Origin: Heligmosomoides polygyrus polygyrus | Taxonomy: Eukaryota; Nematoda; Chromadorea; Rhabditida; Heligmosomidae | Assembly: GCA_947396885.1 (NCBI GenBank) | Contig: OX377206.1 | Location: 84,813,960 to 84,877,959 of the forward strand | Direction of reading: 5' to 3' | DNA: 64,000 nucleotides | In this document: positions 24,601 through 36,600 of the stretch, one piece after another | Position numbering within the stretch: the stretch's first letter is position 1 | Layout: every line of letters starts with the position of its first letter | Program-made: the position numbers and the translations under genes | The notes under the pieces: model-generated | The model's database searches: none | What the model saw: only the letters and a program-made list of their open reading frames with translations | Told to the model about the DNA's origin: nothing

Positions 24601-27600
24601 GAAGAAGCGGTGGCCTTCAGGTGCATCCCAATTCGTTTCAATGTTCAGCTTCAACCAGCAAAGATTGACAACCGTTCAGTTCCTGCGAACTCCTGCCATT
24701 TCCACCTCCCCCCTCCCCCCCCCCCCTTGGGAGGGGGAGGGGACAAAACACTGACTAGTTAAAACGGCTGGCTGCTGTAAGACACTGCATAGGTTGAATA
24801 TGCATTTAAGTTGCTTCCAAGATCTCCCTTAGAAGTAGGACGCGTCGTGCACCCCACAAAGGGGTTGGTTAACATCGTCGTTCATGCAGTTATCCATCAT
24901 ATTATGGCCCCGTTTATACTGCAACGCCGGGCGACGCGATGCCATTTATAGAGGCCAAATAATTGATCGAGACATGCGTTCAATCGATTTGGCGCCACTA
25001 TGTATGCCATTGCGTCGCTCGGCGTTGGAAGTATAAACGGGGCCTATACTAAATAGTATTTAGCTGCCTAAGGATCGCACTGATCGCCTTGGGTCTTCTC
25101 CCAACTGACTACAATAACTATCACGTCGATCGATAATCATTGTTCATTTGACTCCGCCTCCATAAACGTCCATGAATTTAAGGCTGATGGATAGAAGCGT
25201 GAACAGACGGATAAGCTCTCCTATATAGCGGTCGATTTAACCATCTTCTGTAACGAATCCGTAATGCTAGGTTCTATGCTTCGGTGTCATCGTTATCTCA
25301 TTTTGTAATATGCTGCATAGGTCCCGCAACGATTCCCTTAACTTCAAGTGATTACCGTACCCCAGCGCCTATAAAAGGCGCGTCCCCCAACAGTTAGTGT
25401 TCATTTGTGTGCTTGTCCAGACCGCGAGTAGCGGCTCTACTAATAAAGCTCTACGAAGGACTACCCTAGACACCGACCAAGGCCCGAACGGCTGGGAGAT
25501 AAGGCAGCCGGGACGCGTCAGAAGGATACAGGAGACGTGACATAGGGGCCGAACCGAAGGAGCTGCAGTAGAACCGTCCGAAGACCGGAACGACCGGAAG
25601 GACGAGATCCTGCCGTTGATAGAGGCAGAGTACGGTCTCCAGGAACGAGAAAGGTGCTGCACCTACCCTCGTTGAGGCCCGTTAACCTTTCGGTCACACC
25701 GGAGGCTCGTTCAGTATTCCTCAGTGGCCCTCTGTTGTGTTCTTGCGGAAACGCTCGATTGCGGCAAGACTGAGCTAACAACAGAAGTATTACGGTGCTG
25801 TTTCAGATAAGCCGAGATGGCCTCTGAGAACGTGAATGACCTGGAAATGGAGCGTATGCTCTTGGACGAGCCCACGGAATCGGACAGAATTGCCGCACTC
25901 CAGGCGTCAATCGACACACTAGTCGGAGCGGTCAAGGAGATCGTGCAGAAAGGAGCGCTGCAGGTAAGACTAAGCGCAGTTACGATTGCCGACAAACTGT
26001 CAGTGCTAGAGGATATACCTAGCAGTTTGGTACATCCGCTTGATGGAGACACTACAACACTGGGTGTCGACCACCTCTCCAAGGTGATGGAAGAGTTTGT
26101 GCAGGCAAACTGCAAGGCAATCCATGGAGAGCTGGCTCGACTGGAGTTCGTTCGCACGCAGCTTAATAAAGCCCACGATTTGCTGCAAGCAGGGCTCCAT
26201 GAGGAGTTAAGAGAGCAGCTTGAGCAGGCGAAATATGATGACAGCTGCATGCGCGAACTCGCACAAGTGCTGGGTGTGGATACCACTGAGGTGGTAGGGA
26301 GAGTCAAAAGCCTAGTTCAGCTTCCTAGGGAAGTGAGTGCAGGCAAGCGAGGGCTAACATCTCCACTTCAGAGTGCGGCCCAGACGTTACAAGGCAGTAA
26401 TAACTGCCAGGTGGAACAGCTCAATGTTGACGACTTTGACGACGTTGCTTACCACGCGACCTTTGATCCAGTCGCAGCCGCGCAAGGTGAGCTCTTGCTT
26501 CCTCAGCCTGACCCGCTACTCAATAGAGGAATGCAGCAAGCAAGGAAGAACGAGCGGCCGCCGAAGCGGAGGGTATCGTCCTCGACAGCAGTCCCGACGA
26601 CCAGCATACGTCAAGGTGAGCTTTTGGATGCAAATTCCTCAAGCATTCCTGAATACTCCATTGCTAAAATGTTTGCGGCCATGACATTGCCCGAGGTCGA
26701 GACGTTTAGTGACCCAAAAGGGAAGAACTACGGCCAATTCTTAGCAAGGTTCAGGATGAAATACCAAGGGCTGGGGCTCGGCGATGAAATGCTGGTTCAT
26801 CTTTTATTCTCTAAGCTGGATGGGTACCCATTAGCAGTTGCGAATGCACTGCCACGATCGGTAAAAGAGGGAGGTTTCGAGCTTATAGCAAGCTCCCTGA
26901 AAGCAAAACTCACGGAGAATGACTCGGCCACGCAGATGAAAGCGTATATGAAACTCAAGACCCTCCGGAAAGTAGGGGATGTCGCAAGCTACTGCGTAGA
27001 ACTGGAGGAGCTAACGCAGCTAGCGTATCCGGATGCGTCTGAGGGAGAACTTTCGCGTACTCGAGCAGGAGAGTTGGTGGCTCAGTTGACGGACTGGCCC
27101 GAGTATCTTCAACTGTTCACGACAATGGAGGTAGCGCCTAAAGAGTCCGCCTATGAAATGGTCAAGAGTTTGGCGCAGCGCTGCGAGCGAAGCCGAGAAC
27201 TTGCTATGGCCTCGAAAAAGAACATGGACTCAGTTAAGGCAGGCCCCGTCCAAACGGTGAGGGGACCTCATCAGAGGAAACCTCAACAAGCCATAAGGCT
27301 GGACACAACAGATAACCCTGGAAGGACCAAACTGCCAAAATGTTTTAACTGCAATGGAAGCGGTCACTTCAGACGAGACTGCAAAAAGGCACGGGTCAAT
27401 AAAGGAAACAAGGAAGAGAAGAAGTCTGATCGGTCTGAAGGGCCAAAAGTGTTTAGTGCAGCCCTAAGTAAATGGTTGTGTGGAGCGGAAAAGGCGTCAG
27501 TGCAACAAGGAGATCTAATAGGAGAGGTGCCAGTGAGGAATGTGAAACTGTTGGGGTTGGTCAGACGAGCACTCCTGGATACAGGTTCACAGATAAGCAT

Positions 27601-30600
27601 AATTCCTCTCGAAATGTTGCGTGCTGCTCGCACTGCAGGATTTGATGTTGACTCTGACGTGGAGGAAATCACGCTCGGAAAACCCATGCCTATTTACGAC
27701 GCGTCAGGAAACAAAATGACATTTAAAGGTGCAGTGAGGCTCACGCTACAAGTTGACGATGAAGCGGAACGCCGAGTAGCTCTATTCGTGAAGGAAGGTG
27801 GAGATGGAACGTTAGTTCTCGGCACTAATGCTCTCGACATATTGGGGTTTACCCTAACGTCAGAGCCTAGAAGCCTGCACCCGTCACTCGATCAGATCAA
27901 GGGCGATGGAAGCGCACCTAGTGGACGGAAGAGCGACTCTCGGGAAGTTGTCGAAACAGTGACAGCGAGAAGCGCGAAAGTGGCCAAAAGAGTGTACATA
28001 CGCCCTGGTGAGACAAAAATAGTCCCTGTACTGATTAGCAAGGACTGCGAAGGTGTATTGTGGTCAGACAACGACAGCATACCAGACCTGGTATGCGACG
28101 ATTCTGCAACAACAGTGAACGTACAGGTGACGAATTCCTTCGCAGGAGCAAAGCTGTTTCGCGCGGGGGAGAAGGTCGGTTCCTTCGAACCGGCACAAGT
28201 TGTTGAACGGGAGCCCGTTAACAGCGTAAGCATGTTGGAGCGTACGGAGGCTTCGGTACAGGACCGAGAGGGGAAGCTGTGGGAGCTACTGAAAAGCAGA
28301 AAGAAAAGCGAAGCTCTCAATGAACACCTGATGTGCCTAGTGAAGCGTTATGCAGATGTGTTCGCAGTCAGCGAACAGGAACTGAGCCAAACAGCGCTAG
28401 TGGAGCATACGATAGAAACGGGTGATGCGAGTCCAATCCGCCAGAAGGCACGCCCGATACCGCTAGCTACAAGAGTTGAACTCCGGCGGATACTGAGCGA
28501 TTTACAGAGCAGGAAGGTGATCGAACCTAGTAGTTCTAGCTGGGCATCACCAATAGTTCTGGTGCAGAAAAAGGATGGAACGCTACGGCTATGCGTAGAC
28601 TATCGCAAGGTAAATGCGGTTACGAAGATCGACAGTTATCCACTGCCAACGATTGATACTATGCTGCAAAGCTTGAGAGGCAAGAAGTGGTTTTCAACTC
28701 TGGACCTGGCATCGGGATATTGGCAGATTAGCCTCTCGCAGGAGGCTAAGGAAAAGTCCGCGTTCACTACCACTGAGGGCCTCTACCAATTCCGCGTGTT
28801 GCCTTTCGGATTAGCCTCTTCGCCAGCCGTATTTCAACGCCTGATGCACGTCGTTTTGGGTCCTCTTCTAGGGGAAGAGATATTCTGCTACCTAGATGAT
28901 ATATTAGTGGCAACGTCGTCCGTGGAGCGACATATAGAGTTGATGGAAAAAGCCTTTAGTGCACTGCGGGAGGCAGGACTGAAACTAAATCCCAAGAAGT
29001 GTATCTTGCTTGAAGACAAGGTGGAATTCCTCGGACACGTGATCGATTTTCACGGCGTGCATATGGATCCAAACAAAGTGAATGCCATTCTGCAGTATCC
29101 CCTGCCTCAGTCACGAGCAGAACTTCGCACTTTCCTCGGGATGTGCTCGTACTATCGCAAGTTTGTCTTGCGATTCTCGAAAGTCTCCGGTCCATTGCAT
29201 GAGATGACTTCGGAGAAAGTCAAGTTTGAGTGGACGCCGATGCGAAAGGCTGCGTTCGAAAGCTTGAAGAGGATCATCTCTGAGGCACCCGTACTGGCAC
29301 AACCAGATATTGAAGGTGCAAGGAACGGACAGAAACCGTTCAAAATTCATACTGACGCCAGCGGCTGTGGCCTAGGTGCAGTATTAAGTCAACAAGGTGA
29401 TGATGGCCTCCTGCACCCGGTATTCTTCGCCTCGAAGGGACTGACCAAGTGCGAGAGGAGATACCATATTACCGACCTGGAGGCACTGGCCGTCGTCTTC
29501 GCTCTTCGGAAGTTCCACATGTTTGTGTACGGGTTGCCGGTGGAGGTTTTTACCGACCATCAACCGTTGACAGCTCTATTCAAAAGAACGAACGTGTCAG
29601 GTCGAGTACTTCGATGGGCGTTGGAACTCCAACGGTATAATTTGAAGGTGACGTTCCTTAAGGGAGCTGCGAACAAGGTAGCTGATGCCCTAAGTCGAGG
29701 GGCTACCCTTGACAACGTCAGCAGCAGAGAGGAATCTCCACCGAACGAGGCCATAGTAGGAGCAATAGTTCAGGAATCGGAATGGACAGCCGAGTTACGG
29801 GAGCATCCGATATACGGAAAGGTCATCAGTGATCTGGAGGAAGGGAAGCTGAATGTTGATGTCGCCTTCCCGGAGGTAACTCGCAGGTTCAAGGTTGCCG
29901 ATTTTCTGATGGATGGCGGAGCCCTCCTGCTGTTGGAAAACGATAGACATCGAAAGGTTGTACCGCCCTCGAAACGTAGAGCTGTATTTGATGAGGCCCA
30001 TGCAGGTCTTCTAGCTGGCCATTTCGGGCCAAAGAAGATAATACGACAACTCTCTAAGAGTCTGTTTTGGGAGACCTTGAACAGAGACGTGCATAAATGG
30101 TCGAAGGAATGTAGGGAGTGTTTGTGTCATAATGCACAACATCCGACGGTGCCGCCCCTAAAACCTATCGTGACGACGAGGCCTTATGAGGTGGTGGGAA
30201 TCGATGTACTGGAACTGGGCCAAACGTCGAGCGGGAACCGTTACGTCCTCAGCGTAATCGATCATTTCTCCAAGTTCGGAGGGGCATATGCGATACCCTC
30301 GAAAAATGCTGAGACGGTGGCCAGAGTATTCTTCGAAAGATGGGTTTCGGAAGGTTGCCGCCAGCCAAAGACCATCCTTTCGGACGTGGGAGGTGAGTTC
30401 GACAACAAGCTGATGGAGGAGTTGAGGGCTATCATGGGAATCGAGCACGTATTCACCAAAGGATACAATCCTCGCGAGAACGGTGTTACCGAGAGATTCA
30501 ACCGAACTCTTATAAGCATGTTACGCAAGAAAGTTCGGGTCCCAAGCGAGTGGGATAAAATGCTACCGTACTGTGTCTTTGCGTATAACACCACCGTTCA

Positions 30601-33600
30601 CGAGGCCACGGGAGAATCTCCATTCTTTGTTCTGCATGGCATAGACGCTTATGTTCCTTGGGCATCAGTTCCGGAAGTGGGCGTGAGCGAGTATATGGCA
30701 GACATGGAAAGCTACGTCCAGGAACTTGCAGTTGGAACCGAGGTGGCGCGTAACTATGCATTGGAAGTGAACGAGAAAATGCGACAAAGAATGAAGGCTC
30801 TGTATGATAAGAGGAACAAGGTGGCCGAAAGCCCTTTGAAACCTGGTGATCGCGTGTATATGAGGGTTCCCAGTGAACGGCAACCGCTTAACCCAAAACT
30901 TACCAACCAGTGGGAAGGCCCATACCGAGTCATCGAAGTGAGTGGGAACAGCGCGCTGATCACTCTGATTGGACAAAACAAAGACCCACTGAGAATACCC
31001 TTCGACAAATTGCGGAAGTTACCGATGGGCATGACCAATGACCCTATAAGGACAGTGAGAAGCCGGGGAAAACGGGGTCGCCCGCGTAAAAATGAAGCAC
31101 GTCAAGAGCAGGTGCAGTGTAATAGAGTCACTGTTTTCAGGATCATACTGGGAGTGGACGATCCACTCCACCTCCGCTATCGCTGCGATTGCGCCCTGTT
31201 CGGCCAAATGGCACACGTGGCACTTCCAAGCTTGGCTCACCCGATGGCGAGATCCAAGAAAGTGCAAGATATGTTCGAGCTGGCCAACGTCGCCTCGATC
31301 TCCGAGCAGGCCTGCTGGGGAGAAGAAAGAAAGGAGGAGGAACTCAGGAAGAAAAACTCCCCATACATAACAGCGTATGGGCTAGCTCTTGCCATTGATG
31401 CTCACCGCCGACGCTGCCACCGATACGCCGTTGCGGTTGAAGAGGCGAAGGGCAAACGATTTGAGCACTCCTCAGTCTTCGCGTGGTCGGTTCCATACGA
31501 CTACGGGAACAACCTGACAACCGCGATCGCGTTGTTGCAACATACGCGACTTCCTGGACCTAGATCGAGCGCCGAGCAGGAGATTTTCATTGCACTGCCG
31601 TCGTCCTTCGCCCGCGCTAATGCTGAGGTCATTTCCCCAGAAAATGTGACACTCTATGTATATGCCGACTGGAGCACGCTGGCCAAGAAAATGCTGACGA
31701 TGAAAATCACGACTTCAATCATCATCGTTTGGCCCGATGAGATGCCGGAGAGCCGTCCGATGAGGCAGGTGCTGATTTGTTTGGAGCGCCACCTGCAGTG
31801 TGGTGGAGCCTTCGCATTTTTCCCAAGTCCATATGAAGACGACAACGCCGAGGCTTGGACTGCTATGGGAAGAGTATGCGCTGAGTATGTTAAGTATGTG
31901 ACCGGGCCAAAGCGAAGATTCGACGCAATCGTTCGAGATCACTATACTGACGCGTTAGACCACGTGAGCTACACGCATCCAGCGCTGACGCTCGGAGCGC
32001 ATCCCCGATACGGGAAAGCACCGTTCATCGGCCGGCAAATAGTGTGGTTCCTCGAGAAGTTGCGCCTTACCGTCGATGATCTCATCAAAATGAGGGAGTT
32101 TAGCTTCGCTTCGAGTGATGAGAGGGAGCGCCGACGTAAGGAAAAGGCAGCGCAGAATAGGAGGCGCAAGCAGGAACACCTGCCGAACTTCTGGGTGGTC
32201 GAGGACCCAGAACACCGTCGCCATGATCGTCGAATTACTTTCGAGATGCCGAGCAGCCGTCGCCGCCCTATGGACAGGGAATCCGGACCGAGCGCCAAGC
32301 AGCCGCCAGCCGATCGCCGCCGCCACGACCGAGAGACCAGCTATGAGCCGAGTCGCCGTCGCCACCACGAGGACATGGAGTCGCCACCTGGACTATCGCC
32401 GACGCCGAGAGACCGTTCCACCGACCGTTACGATCGCCACTGCAAATCCAGAAGACTCGATCATCGCGAGGACCGCCAGCCACATCGTTCCGGTAGACCG
32501 TAGTTGGCAGACCCTAGAGTCGGGACGACTCTCCGTCTACGGGGGGCATGTAACGAATCCGTAATGCTAGGTTCTATGCTTCGGTGTCATCGTTATCTCA
32601 TTTTGTAATATGCTGCATAGGTCCCGCAACGATTCCCTTAACTTCAAGTGATTACCGTACCCCAGCGCCTATAAAAGGCGCGTCCCCCAACAGTTAGTGT
32701 TCATTTGTGTGCTTGTCCAGACCGCGAGTAGCGGCTCTACTAATAAAGCTCTACGAAGGACTACCCTAGACACCGACCAAGGCCCGAACGGCTGGGAGAT
32801 AAGGCAGCCGGGACGCGTCAGAAGGATACAGGAGACGCGACATCTTCTGGTTTACATGTTGTTACGCGCGCGACTGCTCATGAGTCCCTGTTCAAACACT
32901 TATCCCTTGAAAAAAATCAATGCAATTGATCGAGCTTACTTGTTGTGAAGCTTGCCTACTGCAAACGTTCAACTCTGAACAAAAATCGATCGGCAATGAT
33001 TGGCCAATCGATATTGTTCAATTGTTGTGTGGCCTGTCCACCGGTTACCACCTTCGCGTGCGCTACACATTGAACATTTAAAACACTGAGTAGGGATTCG
33101 CGAATCGTATTGGGAAGTGAAGTCGGTCGAGCCAGGGGCCATCAATTTTGCACGCACGGACTGATGGAGTGGAATAGAAACAGGCGGACGAACTAACTAT
33201 CTTACGCACCATAGGATAGTATAGCGTATTGAGTAATCAATAGTGCTGTTCAAATAAGGGTTTAGCAAAGGCAAATTCAAAAAATCGTGAGCAAACTGCG
33301 GCTCAATTAAACATCACAACATGCTGTAAAGACCATGGCGCAATCTCAACATGTAGCAAGCATATAAACTTCCGTTGCTTTTTTGCCGTTTAAAGAAAGC
33401 CACAAACTTATTCGTAGGAACTTCAAGGTTCAACCATTTTGATTTCAAGGAAAGACGAAAAATTACAAGCACTCGGACTGGTCAGCGAAGCTCAAAGTAC
33501 GTTGCTCAGTCGAAAAGAAAGTGTACCTGTGGAGGATACTTGAGTCGAAGGTACAGCGAATTGTGAAGCCTATCGGTAATATCCGTTGTTATCTGAAAAA

Positions 33601-36600
33601 GCATGAGTGTGACGTTCTTAAACAGAGTGAAGACAACACGATATTGACGTACCTGAACGATAGCTGCATACGGTAGGCAGATTTTGTACGCCGCGAATCT
33701 TAGCCCATCCCTTTTCTCTTCTGAAACATATGATGACGAAGAATACGCTTCTACAGCATTCATTGGATTGCGTAACTCACCCCGCTCGGACAAACGAACG
33801 GCAAAAAATATCGTGAGAAACCTCCTGTCATGCTCAAAATGGGCATACGATAGGTACTGTTGACCACCTGAAAGCGTGGGTTGTCGAACATTACTTTATC
33901 ATTGGAGCCACAGTGAATTGCAAGCTGAAACTAATGTATAATTGAAAAATACAGAGTGCTGACGCAATTAAAGGAGCGAAAGATGGCCGATCTTCAAAAG
34001 GAACAGCAAAATACAAAATACAGGATCTCTTAATAAAATGTAGGCACTCTTGAAAGGCCACAACGTAGGTGCCTACGGAGCTCGTGATCACGAGAAGACG
34101 TACGAAAACATGAAAAATAAATAAAAAATAAAAATTCTGATACATAGATTCTGATATATGCACTTTATAGCTGATGATCAAGATGCCTTTACGGAAGCTT
34201 TTTGCTTTGACTTGTTTTTTAAGGCTTCTCGTGATCACGAGTTTTTTTATAAAATATTTTTTATTATAATAAAACAAAGCAAGGCTGCTCTTGGCGAAAC
34301 AAACAAACAGATGTTGTGGAAACTCTTAAAACCCTAGGGCCTTTGTCATACCATCGCTCACCCCGAGCGACGCCTAATGATATGCACCCATATCGATTCC
34401 ATCGCGCCGCCCGATCGATATGGGAGCATATCATTAGGCGTCGCTCGGGGTGAGCGATGGTATGACAAAGGCCTAGCACACTCGGCAGCAGCGGCGCGTG
34501 ATGGGGATCGATGCCCCTATGCTTAAGCATTGGCCGCCGCTGCTGCCGCTGCCGCTGTTGCCGTGTGTGCCAGGGCCTTTAGAACAGGACATTTGCTGTT
34601 ATTCTAGAAAAATTCATATTGCAATCAGCACTTTCCTTTTTTATTAATGTTTTATTTCATGAATTCGTTCCTGAACTCATAGCTTGGTTAATAGTTTGCC
34701 ACCCGATACCAGGTTCCTGGTTCGGATTTCTCGCCAAGGCCAACCAAGCCTTCCATCTTTTCGGGGTCGGTGAATTGGACCAGACTTGTCCGGGAATGAT
34801 AAAGCGCTGACTTGTTCATCGGCTGGCCACCGCAAGTCATTGTATGGCCAAATACGCATTCAAATCGCCTCCACGACATCCCGTAGAACTAGTATGCGTG
34901 GCGCATCCCAAAAGGGATTGAGTAACGCCGTCCTTTATCCTTTTTATGAACAGGAATAACAGCTCCATGCAGTCGTCCAAAATTGCAGGTTAAAGACTCA
35001 AATATGTATGCATGAGTAGAATGATCCTGCCGCGAACTCTCTAAAATGCTCCCCTTTCCTCAGCTTTGAAGAACAAATGACAATGTTCGGCGTTAACTTC
35101 GCCTGCGGAATTCGCCACACATTCTACATCCACATCTTATCGTGAAGGCAATTTGAACGCGTATTTGGCGTATACCTGCGGTGGCTAGCCGCTGGACACG
35201 TTAGTGTTTTACCCTTCCCAGGCAAGACTGAAAAATTCCGCACTGATGAAAGAGTAGGAGGGCCTAGGGAGAGATCCGAACCAAGAACCTGGAACCAGAT
35301 GCTAGCGACAACCGGCTCCTTATCTAACTGCGCTACCACGTGCCCTCTTCTCAACACCAGAACACAGAAACAGCCATCCACAACATGTAGCAAAATAGAT
35401 AAAGTAAAACAAAGGTTCACTTAAATTTTTATTCACCTATTTTGTTAAAGTCAGCATTAGTGATTCTTTTGTGGGATGCACCAGGCAATCTACTTCCGCG
35501 GGACATATTTGACCTATGAAATTTATTGTAGTGACCAGCCGATTAACAGTGTCAGTGTCTTATCCTTCCCCAGCCAATCAGTGACCGACTTGGCTACACA
35601 GGCCGGATACGTGATAAGCTAGCGCAATGATGGCAAGAGCAACGACGCGTTCCCGCACCCCGTGGTGCGTTTTCACGACATGTATCCAAAAGACAATGAG
35701 CTTCGTTCATAGTTGATTTTATTTTATTTTGGCACGCGGTAATCGATCAATGAGTTCTTGATAGAATTTGAGCAGCGAGACCCAATACTGGTAAATGTGC
35801 TAGAAAACTGAAACATGCGTGTAGCTCCTGCACAATCAATTGTGTCTACACCTTATAATTTCGAAAGATTGGGCAGCGCATTTTTGACATAAACGCATAG
35901 CGTTTTATCCTTGATGCGCTTTCATTTAACATAAGTCCTAACTCTGCTGATAGCTTTATCAACAAGAAGTTAAGATCACACCGTCAAAAACCAGTTCTTC
36001 AATAGCACCTACTTTGCCACAGGTTATACTATGTATTTTCCAGCTCTGAACATACATAAAAACGTAGGACAACAACATGGCCGGTTAGGGCAGAGGTGTA
36101 ACAAGCAGCTAGCGCATACGGAATCAATCGTATTTAAAAAGTGAAACGTTGATGAGTGCATGGCGCAAGCCTTCCCACTTACACATCTGGAGATTTCGAT
36201 TTCGCTGCGCTTTCACTGAGTATTAAATTTCTCTAAATCTATTGTCTACAATGTTATTACCTTTGCGATAAGGTTTACGCTTTTTCCACTACATAGGTGT
36301 ATGAACTCAGAATAAAACACATTTTTCATATCAACACAAAAAAAAACAACGTTACCTACCGGCAACTTTCAGCTGTGAGGTGAAGTCGTTCTTCTTTGAA
36401 GTATTCCTCTCTCCTTGCCGCTGCGTACAGTTCATAAAGAAGCTGAAAAGCTACTGAAATCTTCAGAAAGAACTGAACATACGCTAGATCGTTCCCGCAA
36501 GTGGCAGAATATGCAACCTGTTCGATATCTCGTTGTAGCCAGTGACGTAGTCTCCACGCACGAAGAACAATCCGGGATTCGGCATGTTCCCAACTGCCAA

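Larger units (their letters stand above)
25249..32842 (+). mobile_element. Complete, recent Ty3/gypsy LTR retrotransposon
   Basis: 7594 bp with 294-bp LTRs that begin TG and end CA and differ at a single base (T at 25538, C at 32838). It has a 5-bp target duplication TCTTC and one uninterrupted gag-pol frame of 2228 codons. Domain order protease-RT-RNase H-integrase and the integrase GPY/F tail place it in Ty3/gypsy. Near-identical LTRs and an undamaged frame indicate a very recent insertion and possible activity. It lies within the RdRP gene, between exons 9 (33527-33592) and 10 (24359-24385), in the opposite orientation. I saw no convincing TGG-type primer-binding site just after the LTR. 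Confidence 0.97.

Noticed and set aside
31092..31398. Possible separate env-like gene in the gypsy element
   Set aside because: Short alternative frames only. The main frame is open throughout and shows no signal peptide or transmembrane segment, so an envelope claim is not supported.
32115..32564. 149-codon plus-strand frame overlapping the end of the gypsy polyprotein and the 3' LTR
   Set aside because: It is a shifted reading of the Arg/His-rich tail codons. The main frame has all the recognisable domains and this one has none.
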